A stretch of DNA of 64,000 nucleotides from Chlorokybus atmophyticus (GCA_009103225.1 RHPI01002119.1:373912-437911); one strand, 5' to 3'; shown: positions 11,507 to 24,591, counted from the first letter of the stretch. Numbers and translations: made by a program. The notes: a model not told the origin generated them from the sequence alone.

Positions 11507-13588
11507 ATGAATCCTCTGACGCAGATCAAGAACACTCAGAAGATCACTGCTCGTGAGGTGGAGGCGGGGCTTGGGGACGACAGCTCTTGGCACGCCAAGT
11601 ACAAGGACTCCGCCTACGTCTATGTGGGCGGCCTGCCCTTCTCCCTCACTGAAGGCGACCTCTTGGCCGTCTTCGCTCAGTAAGGATTGCGTTGAATAGC
11701 TCTTGTGCGTAGCGTCGCTGCTTGTTGCTGAGCTGGCACGCAGTTTCACCTTGCTTAGCTAGCATGTTTTATCGACGCTTACTTGGGTTGAATGATTTTC
11801 TGCTTGTTAAGGTACTTTAAAAAGTTGCTGGTGATAACTATCGTATGTAACATGCAATATTTGTTTGTTACGCGAACTTGCTTGGTATGTGTGGTTGTCT
11901 TTTGCCATGATGAAGGTGCTGTCTATGCGTGCATTGGCTGCACCTACACCTAAATTAGCTGACAACCCAAAGTTTTGTTCAGCTCTTTATCTGTGGGTGA
12001 GCTCCCTTCTTAACAGACGCCAGCGTCAACTCTCGCTCTTACTCGTTATGTCATTATTGTGCCCTACATCACGTGTGCACACGCCCATCCGAGTACCGTA
12101 TTATAGTGCTTCCATTAGTCTCAAAGTAACTGATGGTTTTCCTGCTCTAAAATGTACCTGCCTGTGATAATGCGTGCTAAGTCATTGGGCTGGACATATG
12201 TTGCATAAAGGTCGTAGCGAAGCATGGCGGTACTGTGTAGAGTTTGTGCTGTGCACAACAACATTGACTCACCTTGTATGCGCGCAATACAGGTATGGCG
12301 AGATTATGGACGTCAATTTGGTGAAAGATCCCGACACTGGCAAGAGCAAAGGCTTTGCTTTCCTGGCTTACGAAGACCAGCGATCAACTGTCCTGTCTGT
12401 TGGTAAGCTACCCAAACGCATGCTGCTACATTGTCACAGATTGAGGGAAACATACACAGTCCCAGATCAGTGACAGAAGTTGCATCATGTGCGCTGCCAT
12501 ATGGATGATGTCCTCAATAGTCAGGTACTGACATGTTCAATTGCGAAATTGCAGACAACTTGAATGGTGCCAAGGTTGCCGGCCGCATTGTGAAGGTGGA
12601 CCATGTGGCAAAGTACAAGCGCAAGCTTGAAGAGGACCCCGAAGAGAAGGAGAAGGCGCGAGAAGAGAGGGGAGTGTGCTACGCGTTTCAGCGTGGCGAG
12701 TGCAAGCGCGGCTCAGCTTGCAAGTTCTCGCACGACCTTGAGGTCAGGGCATCAAGTCAACGTGCTGCATGACATGAGCGGTATTATAGACTTGTAATTT
12801 GGTTAGTTTTAAAGTGGCTACATGAGTGTGGTCATTTCTTGCAGCGCCATGCGAATACTGGCTGGGGACGGCCGGAAGACAAAGACGGAGAGCGCTGGAA
12901 GAATGACCGGTACGATGGCCCTGAGAGGTCGCGTGATCGGGGTGGGCCCTCAGGCGCTAATGCTCAACCAGTTGTGGCACGGCGACCTGTCTCTAATGAC
13001 CCACAACCTGTGCCATCTTCTTCAGGTGAGGCTAGGCTAGTGCAATCTCATCCCACTGTTTTAGCAGTGAAAGTATTATGGCATCGCATCCACTGGGCGT
13101 CTAACAACACATCTTTATCTAAGCAAGCAATCTGCATGCGTCGCACATGTTGCTGACTTCATACATAATTGCATGACCTTAGCAACACGCCTCTTGCCGC
13201 AGGTGCGCTTCCGTGGGAAGGAGGAGTGTTTTCTATCCTCAGCTCAGGTAGCAAAGCCGCAGAAGCGAAGCGAGAGAAGCGCAAGGCCGGGCACGGTGCT
13301 GAGCCGAGCAGCAGCAGATCCAAGAGCGATGATAGGGAAGGCACCAATGGAGTACATAAAAGCAGCAGAGACCAAGACAGAGACAGGGAAAGAGACAGCA
13401 ACGGAGACAGAGACAGGGACAGAGACAGGAACGGAGACAGAGACAGAGACAGGGTCAGAGATAGCGGCAGAGGCAGGGATAGGGATAGAGATAGAAGTAG
13501 GGATGATACCAGGCAGGAAGATAGAGAGGGGAGAAGCGATCGGGGACAGTCTGATAGAGGCAGGGACCAGGATAGAAGGAGAACTTGA
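11507..13588 (+). CDS. RBMX2: RBMX2/Ist3-like spliceosomal RNA-binding protein with CCCH finger
   Basis: Component of the U2 snRNP-associated RES complex, acting in pre-mRNA splicing in the nucleus. Exons: 11507-11679, 12293-12402, 12555-12742, 12845-13025, 13203-13588. The start MNPLTQIKNTQKI is the family signature. An RRM follows with RNP2 (AYVYVGGLPF) and RNP1 (KSKGFAFLAY), split by the first two introns. A CCCH zinc finger (C-x8-C-x5-C-x3-H, CYAFQRGECKRGSACKFSH) comes after a lysine/glutamate helix, as in plant RBMX2. The last exon encodes a long arginine-aspartate tail (RD/RDRDRDR), which explains the purine-rich 6-bp repeat at about 13375-13575. Exon joins keep the frame throughout. 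Confidence 0.92.
13375..13580 (+). repeat. Purine-rich hexamer array coding for RD repeats
   Basis: Imperfect tandem copies of a GACAGR-type hexamer inside the last RBMX2 exon, coding the Arg-Asp-rich tail. Indels in multiples of six would change tail length without breaking the frame. Confidence 0.8.
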
Positions 13589-14362
13589 GAGCCGCAAGTG
13601 TTGGATGATGGAAGGTGTTATGGATGCGGCCAATGTAGGTTGTGTACTTGGTCCGACATGTCCTGACAGGATTGCTTCCCTCCTGCACAACTGTGTACCG
13701 AGGTTAATGTAGCCAACGAGTTTGTATCGTGGATGCCAAACAAACATGTGGTCTCGTGTAATGGCCTGCTCAGGCAACCCTGCCAGCACTAAGTAAACAG
13801 GAGTTCAAATGTTCAATCCACCTGTTGTGGTCTACATTGCAGCAGTTAAGCAAGCCAGTCTGTCGCTCAACATATGCTGATTCACAGCTACAGGCAAGTG
13901 ACCTGTGTATATAAGGGGTATGGTACGGTGTGTACAAAGCGCTTGCTTCTGAAGCCGAGTCCGTGTGCAAATAGCATTCAACTCTTCTAAACTATGTCAT
14001 CCTGCAGCAGAGGCATTGCTCGCAGAGCTGCGTTAACAGCAACTGTTCATGCAATCTCAGTGCAGCCCGCAACTGACCTCATCTGAAGACCAAGGCAGCA
14101 TCTGTGACAAGCGCAAGGCCTGCTAAGAAGGTCAGATCCATATGGCTTGACACAAGTGCTGCAAGCTGCAGCCCGCTCCTAGCAACAAGTCCGCCCAAAC
14201 TTGACCAGAATGTAGGGTGGGTGCTAACAAGTGCACCATTGATGCATACAGCTACGACTTGTTGCACATCGTCAGAATACTTGAGTAACATTATACAGCA
14301 TACCCCTTACCTACGCACGTATGTACAGGCAACTATACTTTGCAATTATACAAAGCATAACT
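13589..14362. other. Intergenic, convergent 3' ends
   Basis: Space between the RBMX2 stop (+) and the PIG-C stop (-). I see no coding exon. A TATA-like TATATAAGG lies near 13910 with no gene behind it. Confidence 0.5.
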
Positions 14363-16176
14363 TCAATCATGAGACGTTCGCAACAGCTTAAGGTCATCAT
14401 CATCAGCATGTATCTGCGGTTTGGCCTCGTCCCACGGCCCGTTTATCTGGTGCTTATACTTCTGTATGCGTATAAGCCAGAAGGGGCAGACGAAAGTCAC
14501 AAACGCGATGACGACCGCGTAAAGAGTAGTCAGCAGCTGACTCAAAGGCAGCAAAAGCACAGCTGTCCCGATGGCCATTACCGAAGATATGACCAGATGC
14601 AGAGTGGGCGAGACACACTTGATGTGATGGCAAAGAATGGGGAAAAGGATGAACAGCTCCAGCGAAAAGAGTATCAACGCGAACACGTGGCGGTGAGACG
14701 GGAGTCGCGAAGCCATCAGCACCGAAGCAACAATCGCGGCATTGAGGGACACATTGCCAGTGAGGCGTGCAGTGACGGTGTTGGCGTAGCTGTAGTCATA
14801 AAGGAAGAGATGAAGCAGCAGTAAGCAGATGGTTGTGGCCCAGATGGTGTCGGAGCTGATGGTGCTGGTGAGTGTTTGGAGTATAGGTGACAACACGTAC
14901 ACCCCGCACACGAAGAGCGTGCACTGAAGGGCGTTACGTTGGAGCGCGTGCGAGGGGAGAGGCCTCTTGGTCAGAGTAAGGCGCAGGATGAAGCCAATAG
15001 TGAGGAATGCTGCATCCAGCGCGAGGAGAGACTTGGCCAGCACAGACTCCATCAGCGTGTACGTGCACATCACCGCCAGCAGCACCACCGTGCTGATCTG
15101 CTGCGACACGGCCGTGGAGTCCCTGACCTGTGCGTGCAGAGATTGTAGACTTGAAATTGGGTGAATGCACACATGCACACATGCAGCTTCGCTGTACGTG
15201 CTGCTGCTATGCATGGCAGGAAGCAATCCCTCTAAATACCCTGTTTGCGCCATGCCATGCAAAGGGCCCTTCCTAAATGAAAGCAGCTTGGCTGCTTGCT
15301 TGCTGCCAAGTTTGTTAGGGCCATGCATGTGTGTGCATGCATGCATGCAATTATCACTATCACTTAATCACGAGTTCATGGCCATGTATGCACTAACCTG
15401 CGCAATGTGGCTTTAAGTCCGTTCAGGAGGCAAACACAAGAATAAACGCATATCACCCGCGCGTAATGGTACACACTTCAGCAAGCGTGTTGCACACAAT
15501 GCATGCATGCATGTAGCCAAACCTTTGTTATTTGGAAGACGCGAACAAGAGCATAGCTCTGCTGCTTACTGAATGCATACCAACTTGCAATGCAATATCC
15601 TTCGGAAGCCCCTCTCCTTTGATTGAACACACTTATGACGCACAACACGCACTTCGCAGTCGCACAACCACCTCACACGCACTGAAATCAACCCACTTAT
15701 ACGTAGTATAGACCAACATCATGTAGCTGCGTGCCCTATCTGTATGTTCAGTAGCTCTTTGATGTATGTACTGCATTGTGTTGTTGATCAATGTATGCAC
15801 TTGGGCACCGCAATAAACGCTGCATGCTCACCACAGTCCAGTAGTCGTGGGTCCTCACGTCAGCATTAAACACCATGGAGGCAAGGAACGACTCGTCGGT
15901 GTGGTTGTCGCCATAAGGCTGCCGGGCCCACAGCACCTTGCGCCATGGCACCGCTGGGGTGGCGGTGGTGGCGCCATCGCCCGACGCCGACGCCGAGGAG
16001 GACGACGCCGCCGACGTCCCCAAGGACCTTGTCCTGATGGGCCGGAGACGCCTCGGGCTGGGACTCTCGGCGCTCGGGACGGGGGAGGACGGTAACGTGG
16101 TGTCGGCGGCGGCGGCGGTGGGGGAACCGCTGGCCGCCGCCACCCCTACCGCCGCCGCTGCCGACGCCGTTGGCAT
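14363..16176 (-). CDS. PIGC: GPI-GlcNAc transferase subunit PIG-C/GPI2
   Basis: Subunit of the ER complex that transfers GlcNAc to phosphatidylinositol, the first step of GPI-anchor synthesis. Two exons (minus): 16176-15832 and 15127-14363, joined by a 704-bp intron. Exon 1 has an alanine/serine/threonine-rich N-terminal extension, then the conserved PWRKVLWARQPYGDNHTDE block found near the start of all PIG-C proteins. Exon 2 encodes about 254 residues with a series of hydrophobic membrane segments and ends in an acidic cytosolic tail. The total of about 369 residues is longer than the roughly 280-300 usual in the family because of the N-terminal extension. The ATG at 16176 is the only in-frame one close upstream of the conserved block. 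Confidence 0.92.
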
Positions 16177-16644
16177 GAATGTGTGACCGCTACAAACGCC
16201 AAGGCATAAGCAGAAGTATAGCATGCAGTGCACAGCACACGCAGCGTGTGGCAGGCTACAATCAGACATGCACACACGCCACTTGTCACACATGATATGC
16301 ACGTTGCTAATGCAGTGCAGCCATGCAGTCCAGACTAACGCAAGCTACATACGTATGTGTGCTGTGTGTTTGTGTTCAAGGAGAAGGCTAGCTGCCTCTT
16401 TTATACCGGTCGTCAAGTGCATGAACAGCGCATTGTGTGATACACAGTGTTTGGCGCATGGGATGCATGTGGCAATGGCAGCAACGACAGGTCGTTATGC
16501 AACAATGTCAACAGTTTGATGACGACAGACATGCAGCGAAGGACTGTGTTTTGCTTGTTTAAAGCAGTGTCAACACACGTACTACTCTAAGACATGCATG
16601 GTTGATCACTTTTCAGTGTACACACCAAACTGAAACGATCACAA

Positions 16645-18892
16645 TTAATAGTCTCGCGCTCTACAGGCCACCACAAAGCCATTGCTGTAAGACGGCAGCG
16701 CATTGTCGTGCTGTCTGTGGCTGAACGGTTTGCGAAAAGGGTTCACGCATACCTGCATTATAACATCGAACCAATCAGCATCTTGCACCGACGCATAATA
16801 GCGTGTGTGCATAATGTTCTGTCAGACAGCTTACTGGTTGCGAAACCTGCAAGCCATTGGCCTCAAGTATGCGTTGCGCCATTACCGCAGCCTCCTCGCA
16901 GTAGTCAGTGACGACAAATGGAGCGGATTGTGCAGATATGACTTTCTAAACAAGTAACGAGTTGATTAGGCCATGATAAGCCGCAGGATCGCGGTACAGT
17001 TGGTAGATATGGTTGCATATCGCACCAGTGCTGGGAGCCAGCTAGTGTACGCAGGGATCCCGGCATTGCACGCGATGATCAAATCTGCACGCGTCTGCGG
17101 TCACGACAGTCAACCGCGATCATCAGCGTCAGTGATGCAACTCATACATCCTGCTGACTTGCAGCTATGTGTGTGTATGGATGTGTGTGTATGGATGTGC
17201 AACAGGATCCAAGGATGGCAATTGGAAATCGTTGGCACAAACCTGTTGAAGCTGTGGCTGGCTGACAGCGTTTTGGTACAGTCCGTGGTGGACAGTGATG
17301 AGAAGGCAACCGCTAATATTGTCATCGCTGTTACCGACACTTAACACTGTAACACCATTCCTGTAAACCATCGGTTGGTAAGCTTGCAAGCTCTCAACAA
17401 GCATGTATGAAAAGTGCTTACTTCTGTGCCGGTACAGATGGCCCGATCATGTGGATGTGTAGCTTCAGTGCAGGCAGCATGTAGTGCAGATCGGAAAATA
17501 CAGCCCACTGGTCAAGCTCCCGCTCAGGCCCTGCAAGTAGTTACTCAAATCAGTGCAATAAGCTCATGATGAACGCATGCAGGAACGCATGCAATGCATC
17601 ATACCCAAGTAGTGCACGACACAATCCCTGCGTGCGCGAGCAAGATGCACGTCCAAGGCATGGTACACTGTCAATGGCTGACCTGCCAAAAGGAAAACAA
17701 CTGTTGGTACAGAAGGAGTGGTTGGCGTGCAATGTGTTGTCACATGCAAACACATCACCAACTGCAGTCAGAGTAGCGGCAAATGTCCTTACACATGACA
17801 TGAGTAACGGTATGGCGGAGTTGAGTTGCAAGCCACGCCACGCACAGTAGTCCTGCCAGCTGCTGATTGAAGTAGCTGCTTTGCACTCACCAGGACTGGT
17901 GCATTCTGTCCACAGTTGCACGAAGCGCAGTGTTTGTTTGGGTTTGACGAGGGTTACATTGCTGTGGTGTGCCAATGACAGCAACTATACCTGGCAGCTT
18001 TGACCAAGGCTCTTCCTCATCCATATCTGCAAAGCACGAACAGCAACACAGGCTTAGAAGCAAGTTGCACGTTATTTGCTAGTATGCGAGCAACAACAAC
18101 GTGCGCAGCGATTGGTTTTGTGGCTATGCACAGCTGGTTTGATCTGCTGTGCTTACCGAGCGTGCCATACGGCATCCATGCGGGTCCATGACACACACAC
18201 TCCCTGCGCCACAAGCCCTTGCCATGGAGCTCACGACGTGATAGAAGAGCACACATGTCTGTCCGCCCCTCATCTACCTGACAAGGACCAATAGAACAGC
18301 TGGAGTCTTGGACTCTGGTAGCTTGTGCTGTCATGCACCATGCCTATACCTCGGTTGTAACTTCAGCTGTGTACGTGAAGGGGAAAGCCCTCAACTCTTC
18401 TGTGCGCAACAGCTGTTGTGCCATCCGTGAGCACTGCGCTTCATCGTGTTCAAGTTGAGCGTGGAGCTTCTGTTGCAAACAACAGCAAGGCATCAAAGCA
18501 GCACAAGCACAGAAATGAAATTATCAGCTTTGGTCACGCTTTGCATGGCAAGCACGAGCAAAGTGACGAATGGAATACAGTTACAGTCAAAGAGAGTCAT
18601 TCATGGGTTCAGTAAGTTGCAAGTTGGTCTTGTTCGTAGCTGCTATGCGGCTATGCATATCGAGGCGCCAGATGTGTGGTCATGCAAAGTGAGGTATGCA
18701 ACAAACCTGATGCTCGGTGCAGCAGTAGCAGAACGCCTCGCAGCCTTTGCACTTGAGCAACGGCTGGTCGCCGCAAGACTTACCGCAAACCTGGCACTCC
18801 CACATCACATTGTCATGCATGCCCCTTCCTCCTCCACACCCAAGCACCTCCACCTCCTCCTTCTTCTCCGCCGCTGTCGCCACGGCGGGCAT
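16645..18892 (-). CDS. MYND zinc-finger protein with MSS51-like C-terminal domain
   Basis: Exons (minus): 18892-18707, 18469-18350, 18277-18157, 18026-17991, 17878-17759, 17682-17605, 17530-17422, 17360-17243, 17094-17026, 16945-16847, 16752-16645, phase-consistent throughout. The N-terminus holds a MYND finger split by intron 1 (CQVCGKSCGD...CKGCEAFCYC, then HQKLHAQLEHDEAQC), for protein contacts rather than DNA binding. After RAFPFTYTAE come the markers of the MSS51/zf-MYND C-terminal domain: SWQDYCAWRGLQLNS, YLGPERELDQW, LHIHMIGPSVP, PFVVTDYCEEAAV and NPFRKPFSHRQHDNALPSY. In yeast Mss51 this domain architecture belongs to a mitochondrial COX1 translation factor. Algal and animal homologues have diverse or unknown roles, so no function is asserted. 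Confidence 0.85.
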
Positions 18893-19806
18893 GTCAACAG
18901 GAGCAGCGGATGGTCAAGCAAGTTGCGCTCAGTGCAGGCATGCGCACTGCGGCCTGCCGGAGAGCCGCACAGCCGGGCGACGAAAGCAATGCATGAAGTT
19001 GTGCTTTCCCGCCAATGCACGCGACTGCGGCGGCGGCGGCGGAGGAGGAGGAGCAGGAGGAGGGGGAGGATTTGGGTGACAAGGAGTCGTATGGGCGTTG
19101 AGTCAGAGAGTATGGGTTTGAGGAAGCGGCGGAGTAGGAGTAGCTCTTTGTCTATGACCGCTGGATCAGGCTGATGTGCCCGCCACCAACCTGGCAATCC
19201 TTGAGGTGGAAGCTGACGCCTGCTGCTCGCCGCAATGGGCACTCTGCGGCCACTACTCCTGGCTATTCAGGTAGGTGGGCCCGGCATGATATGATGACCG
19301 GCCGGACGGAAGCTTTGCAGTAACTTGCACATGTGCTGAGGTAGTGGCTCGTTGGAACAGCTGATTTGAGTAGATTGGCGACTCTAGCATGCAGTTATAA
19401 ATTACAAGGACAGCTGCCTGATTTTGGTAGCAACGTCTACATGCCCGTCTATGCCAGCACCACGCGCGCATTTTTGCATACATACGCCCAAAGAAGTCTG
19501 ACACGCAGTGATAGCGCTTTTCAGTATCTGCAGAAAGCTTGTCAAGCCGTCAAAGCTCATTCTATGTGCATGCACAGCTGGTGATGTTCTGTCAATAAAG
19601 GTATCTCCTCCTTAGTACTTTGGGGTCGTTTAGTCACGTGCATTACACATGCGCACATGCTTTACTGTTTGCTGCAGAGAAGACACATGCGGACTTTCTC
19701 ACAGCTTGCACCAACAGCAATGCAAGCTGAGATTACATCATGAGACTTTATCCGTCACTCATAGTAGGTTTGCGGTCCCAAGGATGCTTTTCCTGTCGCA
19801 CAGCCA
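18893..19806. other. Divergent promoter region, GC-rich
   Basis: Between the start of the MYND gene (-) and the GT21 gene (+). A CGG/AGG-rich tract at about 19025-19070 lies in the presumed MYND leader. The open frames across it on both strands are low-complexity (poly-Arg, poly-Leu) and look like shadows of the repeat. Nothing else is recognised. Confidence 0.5.
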
Positions 19807-21718
19807 ATGGTCAACCTGCCTTGCTTACTGAGCAACAGAAGTGTGCAGCTTCAGGGTATTGTCATCATGGTGGTGCTGACGCTTGGTTGGCTATACGCGG
19901 CACGCAAGAGAAGAAACCAAGTTGCACTCATTCAGCCTAACAACAGGCACCGACAGTCTGCTGCCTGTCGTTTGGCTTCCTCTCAAGCCTCGGTATGCCA
20001 TTATCGCACGTGCAGTTGCCTTTCCATTTTGTGTCAGAATTTTGCAGTAGTAACACCTTTTCATGATGACAGTCATCCTGCAGCAATTGCTCAATATTGC
20101 GGTGGTGGGTACAAGCTTGTACAAACAATGTGTTGATTTGCAAACCGCAGGCAGCTTCTTGTTCCCCATTTGAACAGCTTACGACTCGTTGCAGGTGACC
20201 GTTGTGCTGCCTGTTAAAGGAGTGCGACGGAACTGTTTGTCCAACTGGAGCACACAGCTGTCATCCCGTTACAGCGGTGCATTGCAGTTCATTTTCGTTA
20301 CAGAAAGCACTCAAGATGAGGCACACGCCGCCGTGTTGAGCTTGATAAGTTCATTACCAGCACAAAACAGCAGCTTTGCGCGCCCGCGAGTACAACTTGT
20401 GGTTGCCGGCCATGCCACAACATGCAGCCAGAAAATACACAACATGTTGGCGGGAGTGCGTGCCTCAGAGCAGCACAGCTCTGACTACACTCTCTTCTTG
20501 GATGATGACATCCGACTTCATCCCGACACCGTCCATGTCCTTGTCAATGCATTGCAGAAGGACATTGATGCATTCATAGCCACAGGCTTCCCTTTTGACA
20601 TCCCGGGCAACACATTTGCAAGCTATTGCATTATGGCATACCACTTGCCCTTAGTCGTAGGTACAACCACCAACGTTTGTGTCACCAAACAGGTGCACTG
20701 CACGCCATATGGCAGTGACTAAACTGTAGCCATGTCTGCAGGTTTCTCAACTGATGGGCGCACTCCATTTGTGTGGGGTGGCTGCATGTTGTTGCGCACA
20801 TCAGACCTGCTGGAAGACCGGCATGGCTGCGTTAGCGCCTTGCGTGACGGTGGGTACTCAGATGATCTCACGCTAGCTGCAGTGGCCAGCGCGCACTCCC
20901 GCAGTGTAGTGTGTCCCGCGCAGGCCCTATTCCCACAACAGCTGGAGTCTGGCAGCACAATGCATGGGTAAGCAACTCTCGTTGGTAGCAGGGATAGTGC
21001 AAGGGTTCTTGCTGTGCATCAGCACCAATAGATGTGTGTTGCACAGGTACTGGAATTATCTGCGAAGGCAGCTGGTTGTGATGGACACATACAGCAGCGC
21101 ACACAACCGGCACGTGAATCACGCTCTGCTGGCGTCGCATTGCTACCTGTCGTGGGCGCTGGTGCTGGCCATCCTGCTTTCGTGTTACGTGTTATGCGCA
21201 CACATTGTTCTTTCGCCATTGCGAAAGGCAGGCGTTGCGTCACAGGCAGAGGTGTCGGCAAGCTGCATGCTGTTTTTGAGTACATATGGCGCAGCCTGTA
21301 TGCTGCGATACATGCAGGCCATGATGGCGGAGCTATGCGCGGCATTGTCATCACGGAAGCCTATTGATGTTCAGAGTTATAGCATGCGCAAGATGCTGCT
21401 GGGACTGCTGGTGCACAATCTGGTATTGCCATTATGCGGGGTGTACACGGCCTTGACATCCCATGTGGAGTGGTCTGGTGTGGTGTACACGCGCAAGCTT
21501 GGTAAAGTTTGTAGCATATGTAGAAAGGAGTAGCTGACAGACTCAATATGCTTGGCTAACAGAGGTCTAGAAGCTGGAAATTGCCAGGTAAGTCTTGATG
21601 TGTGCTCAATGAATTCGTACATGGCGTCACTTTTGCTTGCCAGAGATTCAATTGGCAGTACAAAATCTACGAGTTTGTGTCTGGAGTTGTTGAGCACAGC
21701 AACACCCCTTCCGCCTAA
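19807..21718 (+). CDS. UGCG: Ceramide glucosyltransferase-like, glycosyltransferase family 21
   Basis: Predicted to transfer glucose from UDP-glucose to ceramide at the Golgi or ER membrane. Exons: 19807-19992, 20195-20660, 20742-20967, 21047-21501, 21567-21589 (23-nt micro-exon), 21644-21718. An N-terminal signal-anchor (GIVIMVVLTLGWLYAA) is followed by VTVVLPVKGV, the GT21 opening. The divalent-metal/UDP motif is LFLDDDIRLHPD, and the later acidic motif is GGYSDDLTLA. The product-binding region reads MHGYWNYLRRQL, where the classical (Q/R)xxRW is weak. Three or more hydrophobic segments follow. The last exon supplies RFNWQYKIYEF. I infer ceramide as acceptor from the family; sterol or other lipid acceptors are possible. 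Confidence 0.85.
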
Positions 21719-22483
21719 GACTTGTACCTGCGTTGGATCATATTACTGATTGGATTGCAAGCTGAATGCCGCAGTGACAGAATTGTGTGTTACAAATCTA
21801 CAATAAGTATATGCTAGAATTCTACCTAAACTACCATCATCTTAGCAGTTCGCTAGATAAGCGATATGAGAATAGATAACAAAATTAAAAGCCAGAAGGC
21901 ATTGACATACCGGCATTGACATACCGGCATTGACATACCGGCACATGTACGCGGGCACAGCATACATGTGCTGATATGCCACTGTGGTTGTCGCACCATG
22001 CCTAGTAGATAAATGCACGCGGGCACAGCAGCATACCCCTTTTACAATATGACTGAAGCAGTGCAAAATCATCTGCTGGATCTCACACAACGTCGAGTGA
22101 GTATAGACACGCAGACGATCGGGCACTCCATCAATGACAATGGGCGTAATAAGCCATCAGCAAAGCACAGTCGCAAGAATTAGGATCAGTTCCTGGCCCT
22201 TTTTACCGCCCCTCCCTAGCTGTCGCTTGCTGAACTGCTTGCTACAGTCAAATGCATCTACTCGTGATGTTGTTTGCTGTTGTTTGGTGCAGCTGTAGAA
22301 GGACTTGGCCAGCTCCAGGTTCAAAGTCTCCCAAAGCATGTGTGCTGCGCCAACATCTTGTCATTTGCACAGTACTGGGTACAAACCAACATGCAGCTCA
22401 TAACATCCACAACGGATGGCCAGGCAGCTGAAGAAGAAAGCTTTGCAAGCCGACCCTTTCAGCTCAGCCCCATCCCAACAAAG
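21719..22483. other. Intergenic between convergent GT21 and eIF3i
   Basis: Contains three tandem 14-bp copies of a CCGGCATTGACATA unit at about 21903-21945. Two minus-strand stretches (22020-22140 and 22180-22340) stay open and look mildly protein-like, but have no recognisable family and no clear start. They could be a decayed exon or chance. Confidence 0.4.
21903..21945 (+). repeat. 14-bp tandem repeat, 3 copies
   Basis: Near-perfect direct repeats of a unit reading about GGCATTGACATACC, seen directly in the sequence downstream of the GT21 stop. Confidence 0.85.
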
Positions 22484-24412
22484 CTAGAACTTCATGGTGA
22501 AGTAGTCGGCGTCAAAGTGATGAATGCGCATGTAACCGTCCTCTCCGCCAGAGGCAAACCTGAAAAACAACAAATCAGACACTGGGCAACTAAGCAAGAG
22601 AGTGAAACTTCAGCGGGTAGCAACAACACTGGAGATGGCTGCTTACCCTCTGCCGTCAGGAGAGAAAGCAACCGTGTTCAGGGGTCCAAAGTGACCCTTA
22701 ACACCACCGAATTCTTCCTCAAAGATCTGTCGAAAGGCAAGAACAGTCAACCAACATCATCAGGCCACATAACAACTCAAGCGCAATCTCGACACGTACC
22801 TTGTGGAAGAACTTGGCCTCGAACTTGCCAGCACGCGAGGATGTTGTTGTGACTTGCGACGCTTCTTGGCCACCACCAAGGACAACCTGAAGACAATAAC
22901 ACACGCGCAAGTAAGTGACAACTGTGTGCCGACCAACAACTGTGTGCGAATGCAAATCTGCTCTTCAATCAAGGATCAAATTACTTACATGATCACGAAT
23001 AGGTGAAATGGCAGCAGAGTTACACGGACGATCCGTCACGTAGGTCTTGAGCACATCAAGTGTCCTGAAGTCCCACAACTGCACACGCAACGATGAGTAA
23101 CCGATATTGATGGCTCAACTGCTGCATGCATGTGTACAGCTCGGCCCAATAAGCATACCTTAGCGGTTTTGTCTTGCGAGGCAGAGATGAACTGCGTGCC
23201 ATCCTGTGAAGGCGTGATATTGCTGACAGACTTTGTGTGGTCGTTCCGTACTAGCAGCTCCTTGCCAGTCTGACGCGCAGAAGAGAGGGTTGAGTTCACT
23301 ATCAACTGCAACGACACAGGCAATAAGACAATGCGCATACGCGCATACCTGTGCATCCCACATACGCACGGTGCTGTCCTCTCCAGCACTAACTATAGTC
23401 TTATTCAACGGACCCCACAGCGCTCTGTTCACCCTCGTGACGTGTCCCGACATTGACAAAACTGGAGCGTTCTCTGCGACAAAACGTGATAGTAAGCAGC
23501 AGCAAACACAAGCTTGGCAACATGACATATATGCTACATGCAGCTCAGGTCAGTTAGCGCGCACACAAGCATACAAGCATGGTGGTTATCACTTACTGAC
23601 AAAGCTGTCATTTTCTATCCTGAAGATGTGAATTGCAGACTGCGTGCCCATAAAGGGATCTGCGGTGATGACAACCTCCTTTCCGCCAACGGAGAACTCG
23701 ACTGATCTTAGTGGCGTATCCATCGTTATGCGCGCGAGCTCCGTGCCTGTCTCTGTGTCCCACAACCTCGCTGTCATGTCCGCGGAGCCCGTTATCAGCC
23801 TGCTGCTATCCCCTGTGAAGAGGGAACAAGAACTCAGTTCATCCTTTGTTGTGCTCAAAAAATCTGATTTAATGTCTCGCCCAAGTTGACATGCATGCAA
23901 AGAAAAAGTGTTAAACTGGAGAGACGAAGGTAGTGAGCTGTCAACACCACAAATCTCTCTGACACCCCTCCTTCTCCATCTATGTGCCATGAGCAAACCC
24001 TAATTTCTCGCATGCACGGCCCAAGATATGTACATGACAAACAAACTACTACTGGAACAAAAGTAAGTCGCAACAGTGCTTGCTATGCACATAATTAATT
24101 GCACTCCAACAAAAGGTAAGCGCTCCGCAAAGCGCTCAAATACCAGGACAAGAAATTTCGCTACTGTGAGAAGCCAACTGAGAAGCTCAGTGTATGGTAA
24201 GTGTGCTCTGCTGCAGCTGTTTGCTTACTTGTAAGGTCGCAGCACCAGACGGCTCCGTTGTGTCCCTTGTACGTGCCGATGCGCTCTCCAGTGTCGGAGT
24301 ACCATGCTGTGGGGTTGTGATCCTTGGCGCAGCTGAAGACCAGATCCCCTTCCCTGTTGTACTTGACAAACGTCAGGGGCCGCTCATGCCCCTTGCATAG
24401 AATCGGCCTCAT
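22484..24412 (-). CDS. EIF3I: Translation initiation factor eIF3 subunit I (TIF34)
   Basis: WD40 propeller subunit of eIF3, which recruits mRNA to the 43S complex. Exons (minus): 24412-24231, 23812-23597, 23473-23349, 23269-23159, 23078-22989, 22886-22800, 22726-22647, 22559-22484, all phase-consistent. The N-terminus [19 protein letters not shown] is almost invariant in eIF3i, which is why the ATG at 24412 is chosen over an upstream in-frame one. WD repeats are visible as [59 protein letters not shown] and [19 protein letters not shown]. It ends with [13 protein letters not shown], typical of the family. Overall length is about 325 residues, as expected. Confidence 0.96.
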
Positions 24413-24591
24413 GCTGGCTGTGTCTCTGCCGCTGTGCTTCAAGCAAGACAATCACCAAATCGCAAACAACTCCTTCTCCTACGATCAAGAGCACCGTTCA
24501 GATGTTGCTGTCGCCGCCGCGCAGGTCACCAACGCCGCTACCGCCACCAACGCCACCGTCCAGCACCTCAACACTCCCGCCGCCTCCAGTT

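Noticed and set aside
13244-13789. 181-codon minus-strand ORF rich in Ile/Ser/Pro/Val
   Set aside because: Shadow of the RD-repeat exon of RBMX2 on the other strand.
18805-19242. 145-codon minus-strand ORF upstream of the MYND gene
   Set aside because: Poly-Leu and poly-Arg from the GC-rich repeat; different frame from the MYND exon 1.
22020-22340. Minus-strand open stretches downstream of eIF3i considered as extra exons
   Set aside because: They lie after the eIF3i stop and have no start, family or consistent phase between them.
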